Positions 7,548-16,174 of a stretch of DNA of 51,059 nt are shown here, piece by piece (the first letter of the stretch is position 1; each line of letters begins with the position of its first letter). Location: NCBI GenBank assembly GCA_964392985.1, contig CAYMSF010000030.1, forward strand, positions 1 through 51,059. Reading direction: 5' to 3'. A model generated the notes under the pieces. That model saw nothing but the letters and a program-made list of their open reading frames with translations. It was not told the origin of the DNA and made no database searches. Origin of the DNA: CAYMSF01 sp964392985 (GTDB taxonomy: Bacteria > Verrucomicrobiota > Lentisphaeria > Victivallales > Victivallaceae). Both the position numbers and the translations under genes were made by a program.

Positions 7548-9842
7548 TCAAATCAGAGATTTTGCTGCCTTGATCATATCATCTGCGGTTGGCAGAAATG
7601 CCTGTTCCAGAGTGTATGCCTGAGGAGCAATACCGTTCTTCGCGCCGACTTTCAGCACCGGCGAATCCAGATAATCAAAACAGTTGGCTACAATCTGCGA
7701 GACGATTTCACCAGTGAAACTGCCGATATCCACGCACTGACTGATGGCAACACATCGACCGGTTTTGCGGACAGAGGCAAATACGGTTTCCCAGTCGAAC
7801 GGAACCAGGGTACGCGGGTCAATGACTTCGACACTGATGCCTTCTCCTGCCAGTTTTTCGGCGGCGATCATCGCATCGGAAACTGCCGGGCCCCAGGCGA
7901 CAAAAGTCACATCGGAACCTTCACGCAGGATATTTGCCTGACCGAACGGCACCAGATAATCTGTTGCCGGGACGATGCCCTTGACATTGTAAAGTAACTG
8001 TCCTTCAACAAAAATCACCGGGTTGTCGTCCCGGATTGCTGTTTTAATCATACCTTTGGCATCGTAGGGATTGGAAGGATAGGCGACATAAGTTCCAGGA
8101 ATATGGGCGAACATGGATTCAAGCGACTGTGAGTGCTGGCCGCCGTAACCTTTGCCGCCGCCTACGCTGCAACGGATTACCATCGGAACTTTAGTTGAAG
8201 CGCCCGTCATATAATGCCACTTTGCCGCCTGATTGGAAATCTGGTCAGATGCCATCAGCGCAAAGTCCATATACATCAATTCTGCTATCGGACGGTAACC
8301 GGTCATTGCCATGCCGACGGCGGCGCCGCAGATACAAGCTTCAGAAATCGGGGTATTAAATACCCTGTCGCGACCGAAGGATTCAAGTAATCCTTTTGAG
8401 AGCTTGAATGCACCGCCGTAATCCGCGACGTCCTCACCGAATAATACCACGCGTTTATCACGGAGCATCTCTTCAATGATACCTTCTTTAATCGCATCGC
8501 GATAGTTGATTTTGCCTTCCGCGTCACGTTTGACTTCCGGTACCGGCTGATAGGTATCGATTTTAGCAAACTTCGCAGGAACAGAGGTGCATGAGGTATC
8601 GGTGTACATATATTTGATGACATCGGCTGGTACCGGGTCGGCGGCATCGGCAGCGCGTCGTGCGGCTCTGGCATTACGGTCTGCCACTCTTTTCTCAATT
8701 GCCTTGACTTCCTTATCAGAAAACACTTTGGACTGGAGCAGTTGCTGCTTGAAAGTATCAATCGGGTCAACAAGTTTCCATCTGGCTTCCTCTTCTCGGG
8801 TACGATACTCGTTACGCGGGTCGGAAAGAGAATGCCCGTAATAACGATAGGTGTCAAGCTCCAGCAGAACCGGTCCTTTGCCTGAGGCAATAATCGCCTT
8901 GGCACGTTTGATGGCATCACGAACAGCGAGAATATCCATGCCGTTAACAACCTCGGCGTGCATATTGTCATTGTCAAAACCGGCGCCCCGCCGTGCCATG
9001 AACTCAACGCCGTTTACTTCGCCATCCGCCCTGCCAGTCATACCAAAATGATTATTGACGATACAATAAATAACCGGCAAACCGAATTTTGTGCGGGCTA
9101 TTTTGCCGGAAAACTGTTCCTGAGATGCCCAGTTCAGCGCCTCCAGTACTACACCATTGGAATAAGCGCCGTCACCGGCAAAACTGCAGACGACTCTATT
9201 TTTCATTTCAGCGTCAATTCTGCAGGTCATGCCGGCGCCGGTCGCGATTGGTACACCGCCACCAACAATAGCGTTTGCGCCAAGATGGCCGACTCTGAAG
9301 TCGGCAATGTGCATCCCGCCGCCACGACCCTTGCCGTAACCATCTTCTTTACCGAACAATTCCGCGATAGTACGGAAAACATGATCTTCCATCACCGCTT
9401 CGCGCAATGCCGTTCCTTTCAGTGAGGAATATTCCGGGCAGCGCGTCTTCAGTTCCGCCTCAGTCATCCGTTGAATAGCGTGAAACCCCTTGGCGATGGA
9501 GTCGCCATGACCACGGTGAGTTGAGGTGATATAGTCGCTAATATTCAGGACTGAACATGCTCCGGAAGCTGTCGCCTCCTGGCCAATAGACAAGTGTGTC
9601 GGGCCGCGATATTCGTAATCGCTGATAATCTCGTAGGCGCCGGTACGGCATTTCAGAATCATTTCTTCAAATTCACGGATAACCAGCATTGACTCATAAA
9701 GCTCTTCCAATTCCGCTTTGGTGACGCGTTTCGCGGCATATTCCTCTTTTACGGAAGATGAATACTGATACGCGGGAATTGATGGCAGCTTTATGGTCTG
9801 CTTTTTGAAATCCGGACTCATGTTACTGTAATAATTAGCCAA
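7548..9842 (-). CDS. Fused 2-oxoacid dehydrogenase E1 alpha-beta
   Basis: A single 764-residue chain carries both E1 subunits. The alpha part (about 40-400) has RGHGDSIAKG, the glycine-rich GKGRGGGMHIAD, and the thiamine diphosphate motif GDG (223-225) with NN (263-264); the spacing between these is about nine residues longer than usual. The beta part (about 445-764) starts INYRDAIKEGIIEEM and contains FGEDVADYGG, NTPISEACICG and GGGKGYGGQHSQS. It decarboxylates a 2-oxoacid and passes the acyl group to the lipoyl arm of the downstream E2. Fused E1 chains are known in several phyla. The DeoR gene lies 42 bp upstream on the same strand. Pyruvate is the likeliest substrate; acetoin is possible. 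Confidence 0.93.
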   Translation of the reverse strand: MANYYSNMSPDFKKQTIKLPSIPAYQYSSSVKEEYAAKRVTKAELEELYESMLVIREFEEMILKCRTGAYEIISDYEYRGPTHLSIGQEATASGACSVLNISDYITSTHRGHGDSIAKGFHAIQRMTEAELKTRCPEYSSLKGTALREAVMEDHVFRTIAELFGKEDGYGKGRGGGMHIADFRVGHLGANAIVGGGVPIATGAGMTCRIDAEMKNRVVCSFAGDGAYSNGVVLEALNWASQEQFSGKIARTKFGLPVIYCIVNNHFGMTGRADGEVNGVEFMARRGAGFDNDNMHAEVVNGMDILAVRDAIKRAKAIIASGKGPVLLELDTYRYYGHSLSDPRNEYRTREEEARWKLVDPIDTFKQQLLQSKVFSDKEVKAIEKRVADRNARAARRAADAADPVPADVIKYMYTDTSCTSVPAKFAKIDTYQPVPEVKRDAEGKINYRDAIKEGIIEEMLRDKRVVLFGEDVADYGGAFKLSKGLLESFGRDRVFNTPISEACICGAAVGMAMTGYRPIAELMYMDFALMASDQISNQAAKWHYMTGASTKVPMVIRCSVGGGKGYGGQHSQSLESMFAHIPGTYVAYPSNPYDAKGMIKTAIRDDNPVIFVEGQLLYNVKGIVPATDYLVPFGQANILREGSDVTFVAWGPAVSDAMIAAEKLAGEGISVEVIDPRTLVPFDWETVFASVRKTGRCVAISQCVDIGSFTGEIVSQIVANCFDYLDSPVLKVGAKNGIAPQAYTLEQAFLPTADDMIKAAKSLI

Positions 9843-9884
9843 TTTAACACTCCTTGATTTATGGTTATAAGTTTGGTTTTATAT

Positions 9885-10649
9885 TTAACAGATTACTTTA
9901 ATATTTTTCTTTATCAGACTTTTAATAACTTTGGAAGGTATCCCGGCATCGGTAATCAGAATATCAATATCGCGAATCGTGCCACTGACTGCGAATGACG
10001 GTGTGCCAATTTTGCTACTGTCAGCTAATACAATAACTTTTTCGGCGCGTTGCATAATCAGTTCCTTGGTATAAGCTTCATTGGCGTCGGTTGTTGAAAT
10101 TCCATCCTCAATACTGAACCCGATGGTGCCGAGAAATGCTTTATTAATCGAGAGATTGTTAATAATTTTTGCGGTAAGTGGTCCTACCAGTGTCCGGCTG
10201 ATTGCCCGGAACTCACCACCGATGATAATTAAGCGATGTTCACACTCCATTAATGCCGCTGCCGCCATGATGGAATTAGTAACGATAGTAAGATTTTTTT
10301 TGCTATCAAGTAATTTTGCCAACCCCAGTACGCTGCTGCCGCCATCAAGGTATATAGTATCATTATCATCAATAAAATTTATTGCAGCTTTTGCAATCTG
10401 ATCTTTTTCCCGCGCATGAAATGCCGCTTTTTCATCAAAAATCGGTTCAGTTCGCGGAAATTTATTACGAATCGCGCCACCATGAACACGTCTGACTTTG
10501 CCCTGTTCCTCAAGCGACAGCAAGTCGCGCCGGATAGTCGCCTCGGAAACATCCAGATTCAAGCCAAGCTCTGTAATTGTCAATACCCCGTCCCCCAGCG
10601 CTTGCAGAATCAACGTCTCGCGCTCAGGAGAAAGTAGTTTCCGTTTCAT
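9885..10649 (-). CDS. DeoR-family transcriptional regulator
   Basis: The 254-residue protein has an N-terminal winged helix (LTITELGLNLDVSEATIRRD, then LEEQGKVRRVHGGA) and a C-terminal DeoR sensor domain with the phosphosugar-binding pattern (IYLDGGSSVLGLAKLL, TNSIMAAAAL, DSSKIG). GAGG precedes the start by seven bases. Regulators of this family usually repress sugar-catabolic operons and are released by a phosphorylated sugar. Here it heads an operon with E1 and E2, which suggests that it links dehydrogenase supply to glycolytic intermediates. Its own promoter region carries a tandem repeat and a palindrome (separate entries), which suits autoregulation. Confidence 0.9.
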   Translation of the reverse strand: MKRKLLSPERETLILQALGDGVLTITELGLNLDVSEATIRRDLLSLEEQGKVRRVHGGAIRNKFPRTEPIFDEKAAFHAREKDQIAKAAINFIDDNDTIYLDGGSSVLGLAKLLDSKKNLTIVTNSIMAAAALMECEHRLIIIGGEFRAISRTLVGPLTAKIINNLSINKAFLGTIGFSIEDGISTTDANEAYTKELIMQRAEKVIVLADSSKIGTPSFAVSGTIRDIDILITDAGIPSKVIKSLIKKNIKVIC

Positions 10650-10739
10650 CGTAAAACCTCAAACTTGTTATGCCATCGCAACTTGATACTAATGCATTAA
10701 CGGAATTATTACGATTAAAGTTTGTTTCTATTGTAAATA

Positions 10740-10754
10740 AATCCGTAACGGATT
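10740..10754. promoter_or_regulatory. 15-bp palindrome, candidate DeoR operator
   Basis: AATCCGT and ACGGATT are perfect inverted arms around one central base. The site lies about 10 to 25 bases downstream of the predicted transcription start of the DeoR operon, a typical place for a repressor site. A related half-site (ACGGAATT on the plus strand) is found around 10700. Confidence 0.45.
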
Positions 10755-10771
10755 ATCACCTTTTGTTAGAT

Positions 10772-10799
10772 AATATATACCTTTTGCAATATTTTGCAA
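10772..10799 (-). promoter_or_regulatory. Predicted promoter of the DeoR-E1-E2 operon
   Basis: On the minus strand, TTGCAA (10799-10794, inside the tandem repeat) is followed after 16 bases by TATATT (10777-10772). The predicted leader before the start codon at 10649 is about 115 bases and includes the palindrome at 10740-10754. Confidence 0.45.
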
Positions 10800-10810
10800 T
10801 ATTTTGCAAT
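10781..10810. repeat. Three tandem copies of a 10-bp unit
   Basis: The unit ATTTTGCAAT occurs twice exactly (10791-10800, 10801-10810) and once with a first-base change (10781-10790). Each unit centres on the palindrome TTGCAA. The 10-bp spacing places the copies on one face of the helix, as in operators bound by multimeric regulators; the array also overlaps the predicted -35 box. Confidence 0.8.
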
Positions 10811-11025
10811 ATTTTTTTGATTTTTTTTATAATATTGTAAAAATGGCAACTTTCTGAAGGAATTTTGATATGAAAAGCTATTTACGCCAAAGATAAATAT
10901 GCCATCAAGGGATAAACTGAGCTGGAGATATTTACCCCTGCTGCGTTGGCGGTGCAAAACTCTGCAGAATACTGCAACGCCGACCGGTTTGCAAAATGTC
11001 CCGTTCTTTGAAACCTGAGACACGT

Positions 11026-14000
11026 TTATTTTTTGCCAACCTCTGGCATGGTTTTCTGTTCCTGCAGTAATGATGCACGTTGTCCATTCCATCCATCTGA
11101 AAGAACATAGGCGAAAAGATTGTGCAAATAGATAGTTGCTACCGGGTCAGTGTTGTATCGTGATACCGCTAAAACCTGAGAGAATAACATCAGGCCATTG
11201 CCAATTTTCACTTCTCCGGCAACCATGCCGAATTTTGGATTTTTGACCCAGCCGGTGCCAGTAGATCCACCGCTAAGGACAACGCCTTCCGGCATTGGCA
11301 TGATGAAATTGGTATAGACGGCTTTTCCTTTAAGATCCCAGTAGCCGTTATGTTTTACCCGTTCGCCGTTCCATATCTCGAAGTGCCATGGTTTAAGGCT
11401 GGTAAACAGCGGATGTCCGGTGTCAATAACATCAGCAAAGATCATGGTCCCGCTTTTCTGGTAGCGCAATTCAGGCGCAAACGGTATCAGACCGTTTAAG
11501 GACTGTTCGAGACAGACCAATTTGCCGCCTTTTTCCAGCCAGGAGCGAATTTTCGGTACATCTTTTGGCGATATGTCACCGATAGCATCCGGACCGATAA
11601 TCAGCAGCTGAAACTGATTGATTTTCTCAAAATTTTTGATTTTATCTATTGGAACCTTCAGTTCGTCCAATACTTTCGCGGCAACCGGGAAATTTTTGTC
11701 ATCAGACGGCTTGGCAACGCGGTCGAAAACTGCAATTTTCTTATTTGTAATAAGCGTTACTTGCGGGCTTGTGGTCGCTAAAATGTAAAACGGTGAGTTT
11801 GTCTCATGGATAACCTTTCCGTTTTTAGTCAATTTAGTCCGCAACAGATAATCGCCAGTGGCAATTTTTTCCGGTATCATCAGCGAAAAAGGCGCGGAAA
11901 GATGTGAACATTCCGGAATATTGCTGAATGGTACCGTAATTTTTTCATATGTCTTGCCGGATGCGTCTTCGAGAGATATTACAACTTCCATTGCCGCCTC
12001 GTTTACGGCATAGCTTTCATTAAAAAGGAAAATATTTGAAGATAGTTTACCGCCGGCAAAACCGTGGCGGTCACATAGGTCCAGAAATGCCGCTTGGGGT
12101 GCAAATGAGTCACGTAAAGCAATAAATTCATTATGTGTCCGACCCTTTTCTGCCATTCCCGCAATAATACTACGGGTCAAGAATGGATTAACGGTTTCCA
12201 AGCCGAAATGTGCAGGGTCAAGATCGTGAAAGACAAATCCCTCCAGAAAATCCATATCCCGTCGCATTGCCACCGCATATAAGTAATTAAGTTTGGCCGT
12301 TGACATCGAACGGGCGTCACGGGTTAAGCCTGAGCGAATACCATTAAATACCGTATGGTAGGCGCGAGCCAGAAAGTCATGATAAGAGATGGATTTGTTA
12401 TCAACAGAGAGATCATTAGCCCATTTTACATATTTTTTCTTGTTGAGTTCTCCGTTGTCGGCAAGAGCGACGATATCAGGTCGGAATGACATTCCGGTGG
12501 AATAGCCTCCGCATTCACCATTGATAACCGGCTTGTCTATTTTTCCATAAATTTTTGCGAGATAGTTGCGCCACTGCCAGTTTTCGCCACCACTGCCAGC
12601 CCACCCGTTGTAACCATTGGCGTAGTTATGGTAGTCATAAAAATCGGCTTTTAAAGGAGTTGACCACATCCAGACCGTGAGTCCGGACGACGGTGTTATC
12701 GGCCGATTTTGCATGTCGTTCGCCTTGACAAAATCATAGAAGAAATTCATATAAGCGGCCAGGTCAGCTTCACTGCTTCCCGATCTTTTCGAGAAACCTA
12801 TTTCATTGCCGGCGGAGAACATACATACCGCGGGATGGTTGTGCAGGCGCCCGAGCCATTTCCGGATGATGGTTGCTTTCGACGGAATCGGCTTGCCATC
12901 TGTACCGACATAATTATCAACGTTAATTGTCTTAATCATTTCGGCCCGTGTATCTTCAGGTTTCATATCTTTGGAATCAACGGCAAAATCTTCCTCGCAG
13001 AGAATTCCCAACTCATCACAAATATCATAGTAAACTTCCGTTTCCGGACCATTATTCACGCGTACCAGATTGATATTTGCCTCTTTGAAGAGCTTAAGAC
13101 CTTCGCGAAGCCAATTTGCTTTGTTATACGCCAGAATACGCTGATTCCAGTTCCAGAGGTCTGACGGATTGGTGCCGCGGAGATATACAGGATGACCGTT
13201 CAACAAAAAGTGACCATCTCGCACTTCAAAGGTACGAAACCCAAAGCGCGTCTGACCGACAACACCGCCATCTGAAAGCAGTCTCAGACGATAGAGAAAG
13301 GGAGAATCAATTGACCATACTGCCGGCTTGTCAACGGTAAAGGAGAAAGAGTGGAGGCTTTTTCCAGGGGGAAGATTGACAGTACCAAGGTCAATCTTAT
13401 AGCTCTTTGCTTTTACCGGAGGAGAGTAAAACTCTGACTGGAACGGCACTAACTCGGCCAGGAGTTTGACTCCGGCGGGAGATGTTCCCGCATTTAGCAG
13501 CGTTGCATTGATACGTACCGATCCCGTCTCCGGATTGCCGGACACCAGAATTTCGGCAGCACGAGTTGCTCCATAGAAATCGATCGTTACAGGACCGGCA
13601 ATGCCGCCATCGTCAGGCCATTTTTTTGATTCGAGCGGTTGGCCGTCATCGAATACCCTGAGTACAAGGGTGTTGTTTCCCCCAAATATTACAGAAGTGG
13701 TAACGTCAAATTCAAAATCATCAAGCCAGAGACGTTGATTCATATCCCACGGAGGGCCACTACGCGAAGAAGAATTTATATGCGATCCAAGATCAATGCC
13801 ATTCAACCACACTCGGCATTCGGTTTGGACGCTGGCAAAACGGAGTAACGCGCGCATGCCTTTTTTCTCTGCAGGGATATTGAATGAACGGCGATAATAG
13901 CCCAGTCCGGCAAACGGTATTTTAACGTTTTCCCCTTTTTTAAAGCCAGGCGCAATGTTCCACGACCAAGGTACCGGCATTTCGCTCCATCCGGCAGTAT

Positions 14001-14292
14001 TGAAGTTGGGACGGAAAAACTCATTGATTAAGCCTTCATCATTTACCGGGTTTTTCATTTCAACGCCATCTCTAAATCGCATCGCGCCATTGGGCTGTGC
14101 CTCAAGCAGGTTAATAACCGGTTTGAATTTCCACATACCGTTAAGATAGATACGGTCCGTTTGCCCGTAGAAAGCATCGGAAAGTTCCGGCTCGAGAACG
14201 ATTGCCGCCTTTTGCTCAGATGTCAGTTCTGCCGAAAAACAAACTGCAGAGAAAAGAATCGCGGTGAGAGTGAAAATAATCTGTTTCATCAA
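11026..14292 (-). CDS. Secreted glycoside hydrolase family 2 enzyme
   Basis: The product has 1088 residues with a signal peptide (cut near CFSA-ELTS). The order is that of GH2: a jelly-roll sugar-binding domain (about 45-240), an immunoglobulin-like domain, and a TIM barrel. The acid/base Glu is in SAGNEIG (about residue 497) and the nucleophile Glu in INGECGGYS (about 592). After about residue 900 a Rossmann-like stretch (LLIIGPDAIG, then IRSWLEKGGKLVCLEQ) resembles the glutamine-amidotransferase-like domain found at the end of some large GH2 enzymes. GH2 members cleave beta-galactosides, beta-mannosides, beta-glucuronides and others; the substrate cannot be decided. It acts outside the cytoplasm, probably on a plant, algal or mucin polysaccharide. 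It stands alone, separated from its neighbours by promoter-sized gaps. Confidence 0.92.
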   Translation of the reverse strand: MMKQIIFTLTAILFSAVCFSAELTSEQKAAIVLEPELSDAFYGQTDRIYLNGMWKFKPVINLLEAQPNGAMRFRDGVEMKNPVNDEGLINEFFRPNFNTAGWSEMPVPWSWNIAPGFKKGENVKIPFAGLGYYRRSFNIPAEKKGMRALLRFASVQTECRVWLNGIDLGSHINSSSRSGPPWDMNQRLWLDDFEFDVTTSVIFGGNNTLVLRVFDDGQPLESKKWPDDGGIAGPVTIDFYGATRAAEILVSGNPETGSVRINATLLNAGTSPAGVKLLAELVPFQSEFYSPPVKAKSYKIDLGTVNLPPGKSLHSFSFTVDKPAVWSIDSPFLYRLRLLSDGGVVGQTRFGFRTFEVRDGHFLLNGHPVYLRGTNPSDLWNWNQRILAYNKANWLREGLKLFKEANINLVRVNNGPETEVYYDICDELGILCEEDFAVDSKDMKPEDTRAEMIKTINVDNYVGTDGKPIPSKATIIRKWLGRLHNHPAVCMFSAGNEIGFSKRSGSSEADLAAYMNFFYDFVKANDMQNRPITPSSGLTVWMWSTPLKADFYDYHNYANGYNGWAGSGGENWQWRNYLAKIYGKIDKPVINGECGGYSTGMSFRPDIVALADNGELNKKKYVKWANDLSVDNKSISYHDFLARAYHTVFNGIRSGLTRDARSMSTAKLNYLYAVAMRRDMDFLEGFVFHDLDPAHFGLETVNPFLTRSIIAGMAEKGRTHNEFIALRDSFAPQAAFLDLCDRHGFAGGKLSSNIFLFNESYAVNEAAMEVVISLEDASGKTYEKITVPFSNIPECSHLSAPFSLMIPEKIATGDYLLRTKLTKNGKVIHETNSPFYILATTSPQVTLITNKKIAVFDRVAKPSDDKNFPVAAKVLDELKVPIDKIKNFEKINQFQLLIIGPDAIGDISPKDVPKIRSWLEKGGKLVCLEQSLNGLIPFAPELRYQKSGTMIFADVIDTGHPLFTSLKPWHFEIWNGERVKHNGYWDLKGKAVYTNFIMPMPEGVVLSGGSTGTGWVKNPKFGMVAGEVKIGNGLMLFSQVLAVSRYNTDPVATIYLHNLFAYVLSDGWNGQRASLLQEQKTMPEVGKK

Positions 14293-14334
14293 TAGCTCCG
14301 CCTGATTTTGATAGGTTTTAAGGAAGGTCTCAAA

Positions 14335-14366
14335 ATCATATCAGTACATGCCATCACTGATATGAT
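14335..14366. repeat. 11-bp perfect inverted repeat
   Basis: ATCATATCAGT (14335-14345) and ACTGATATGAT (14356-14366) are exact inverted arms around a 10-base loop. The site lies between the end of the MetVF-like gene and the start of GH2, both on the minus strand. On that strand it is followed by TTTTGAGA, so it may be a weak terminator for MetVF; its A+T-rich, symmetrical form would also suit an operator for GH2. Confidence 0.6.
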
Positions 14367-14411
14367 GGTTTATATTATATGCTGTAATTCATGGATTGCA
14401 ATGCGGTACTG

Positions 14412-15854
14412 TTATTTAATTTTCCGGATGGCAGGACCAATGTAGGTTTCTTCCAGGCGGTCCGCCTGATTCTGCCATACGGCGAGACGCATAATCTGGG
14501 AATGAATGCACTCTATTTCGCCCAGTTCGCAGTTGCCGTCAGCCTGGGTGCCGCCGCAAGGACCGTTGGCCAGTCCTTTCGGGCAGAGTTCCGGACAGAC
14601 AAATTGAGTTAAGGGCAGGCGGCAGTATGAGCACTCACGACATCCCGCCAGCAATTTTTTAGAGATAAAATGTTCCCGTGAATTTTGCCGGTCGGCATGG
14701 GGGAACATAAATTTACGCAATTTGTAATTGAACCGCTCTGAGGCTGAACTTGCCGGTTCATTAATCTTTACCATTTGCGGTGCACCTTCAGCATAAGGCT
14801 TGGTGAAACCGCGACCAAACATATAAAACCGGTGCGGATAGGGCGCCATTTCGGCACGCGCGAGATGTTCAAAATATTCGTTGGTCCAATCGGTGAACGA
14901 TTGAAATTCAGCCATTCCCTCCGCGATTCTTCTGGCGGCAATCTTTATTTTGTCACTATTGTCCAGTCCGGCGATTTGAATTCCACTATAACCGAGTAGC
15001 TTACATCCTGCCGCTTGTAACTGCAACCGCCGCCACTGCGCGGATTCAAATTGATTGTAGGAATACTTGAGTTCATTTTCGAGGATCGTTTTAAAATCCG
15101 GTGAAATATGTACTCCGGGATAACTGCCGCTGATGATTTTTTCAACCCGTTCCGGCGTCAGAACAAGCAATCTGGCAATGGATGGATAATGCAGATTACG
15201 ATTGGATAAATACCAGCGTAATTCCTGCAACTTCATCATATCCCAGCCAAAGTTGGTCACAATAAACTCTGCACCTGAATTAAGCTTTTTAACCAGTTTA
15301 AAATACTGAGTAAACGAATCATTCTGGGTGTACTTGAATGGATTAACCACGCCGCCGGGAAAAAACTGCGAACCGGTCAGTTTTTGCATATATTGCAGGA
15401 GATGAATGCTTTCGGTAAAGGTGCGCTTCCGCGTGGCGCGAATTGTTTCTCCCTGGATGCTGTTGCCGGAAACAGGAACGATATTAATCAAGCCGTTTGC
15501 ACCGCATATTTTTAAGCTTTTAATCTGATCGTCAAGTGAGGCATTGCGACCGCTGATGTAAACAATGTGGCGATCACGACGGTCTTTGGACAGGCAGGAA
15601 GCGTAGTCGGCAACATTCCAACCGTTTTCATGGATAAATTTATCAGTAATGGCAATTCCTGACGGAAACTCGTTAATATTGGAAACGGTATATTCAATTT
15701 CCTGAAGGCGGTCGCCGGCGGCGCTCAGCGCGATGTCACGCGCTGGAGTTGTCATTTCAAATAGTAACAGAAAAACACCATTGTCGAGACAGTGCCGGAA
15801 ACGATTCATACTGTTGTCAAAATTCATCTCTAACTGGAAACCATCACTAGCCAT
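14412..15854 (-). CDS. Methylenetetrahydrofolate reductase fused to MetV-like domain
   Basis: The first 310 residues or so form the FAD-binding TIM barrel of MetF-type reductases (FEMTTPARD near the start, ITDKFIHENG, FFPGGVVNPFKY, GAEFIVTNFGWD, YPSIARLLVLTP). The last 100 residues are a cysteine-rich domain (CRECSYC, then FVCPELCPKGLANGPCGG, then CELGEIEC), which matches the MTHFR C-terminal/MetV domain. In acetogens MetV is a separate small subunit of the MetVF reductase that reduces methylene-THF to methyl-THF; here both are one chain. It is not in a methionine operon. It fits with the methyltransferase, corrinoid protein and hydrogenase genes later in the window. Electron donor is unknown. 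Confidence 0.87.
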   Translation of the reverse strand: MASDGFQLEMNFDNSMNRFRHCLDNGVFLLLFEMTTPARDIALSAAGDRLQEIEYTVSNINEFPSGIAITDKFIHENGWNVADYASCLSKDRRDRHIVYISGRNASLDDQIKSLKICGANGLINIVPVSGNSIQGETIRATRKRTFTESIHLLQYMQKLTGSQFFPGGVVNPFKYTQNDSFTQYFKLVKKLNSGAEFIVTNFGWDMMKLQELRWYLSNRNLHYPSIARLLVLTPERVEKIISGSYPGVHISPDFKTILENELKYSYNQFESAQWRRLQLQAAGCKLLGYSGIQIAGLDNSDKIKIAARRIAEGMAEFQSFTDWTNEYFEHLARAEMAPYPHRFYMFGRGFTKPYAEGAPQMVKINEPASSASERFNYKLRKFMFPHADRQNSREHFISKKLLAGCRECSYCRLPLTQFVCPELCPKGLANGPCGGTQADGNCELGEIECIHSQIMRLAVWQNQADRLEETYIGPAIRKIK

Positions 15855-16174
15855 ATTAATCCTGATCTTTCAAATCTAACAAACACCACAACGCGATAAG
15901 ACTTAAACAATACAAATCCGATATTTTACATATATAGATTAAACCATCAATAACATTACATTAAAAAGCTAAGATTTAAATATCATAAACCAAAAAAACA
16001 TAATATATTTGGCGATTTTTTGTAATACCGTTCTTATCTTTATGGGGAGTTCTTTGCCGTTTACTGTTGAAAAAAATAAACATTGGAGTATTTTACTTTG
16101 GATTGTTTTGCGGTAATGATATTTTTTAACTAAAGTATAGAGCCTTATATATAAATTAACCGGAGAGTTGATAA
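15855..16174. other. Divergent promoter region, 320 bp
   Basis: A very A+T-rich gap between the MetVF-like gene (minus) and the lipoprotein gene (plus). A possible plus-strand promoter is TTGGAT, 16 bases, TATTTT just upstream of 16140, and GGAG precedes the start at 16175. I see no RNA gene or repeat. Confidence 0.5.

Larger units (their letters stand above)
10650..11025. other. Intergenic region: DeoR promoter and GH2 3' end
   Basis: About 376 bp without a supported gene. The part near 10650-10815 holds the promoter, palindrome and tandem repeat described separately. The part near 10938-10985, downstream of the GH2 gene on its strand, can form a G+C-rich branched hairpin (GCGTT/AACGC outside, GCAG/CTGC inside), but no T run follows, so I do not call it a terminator. 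An open frame at 10766-11092 (minus) is not protein-like. Confidence 0.5.

Noticed and set aside
7218..7997. Plus-strand open frame of 259 codons opposite E2 and E1
   Set aside because: Shadow frame with Phe/Asp/Cys-rich composition; both minus-strand genes are certain.
8303..9007. Long minus-strand open frame of 234 codons inside the fused E1 gene
   Set aside because: It is a shadow of the E1 reading frame, rich in Ser, Arg and Pro, with no family features.
10766..11092. Minus-strand open frame of 108 codons
   Set aside because: It covers the promoter repeats and overlaps the GH2 end in another frame; its composition is not protein-like.
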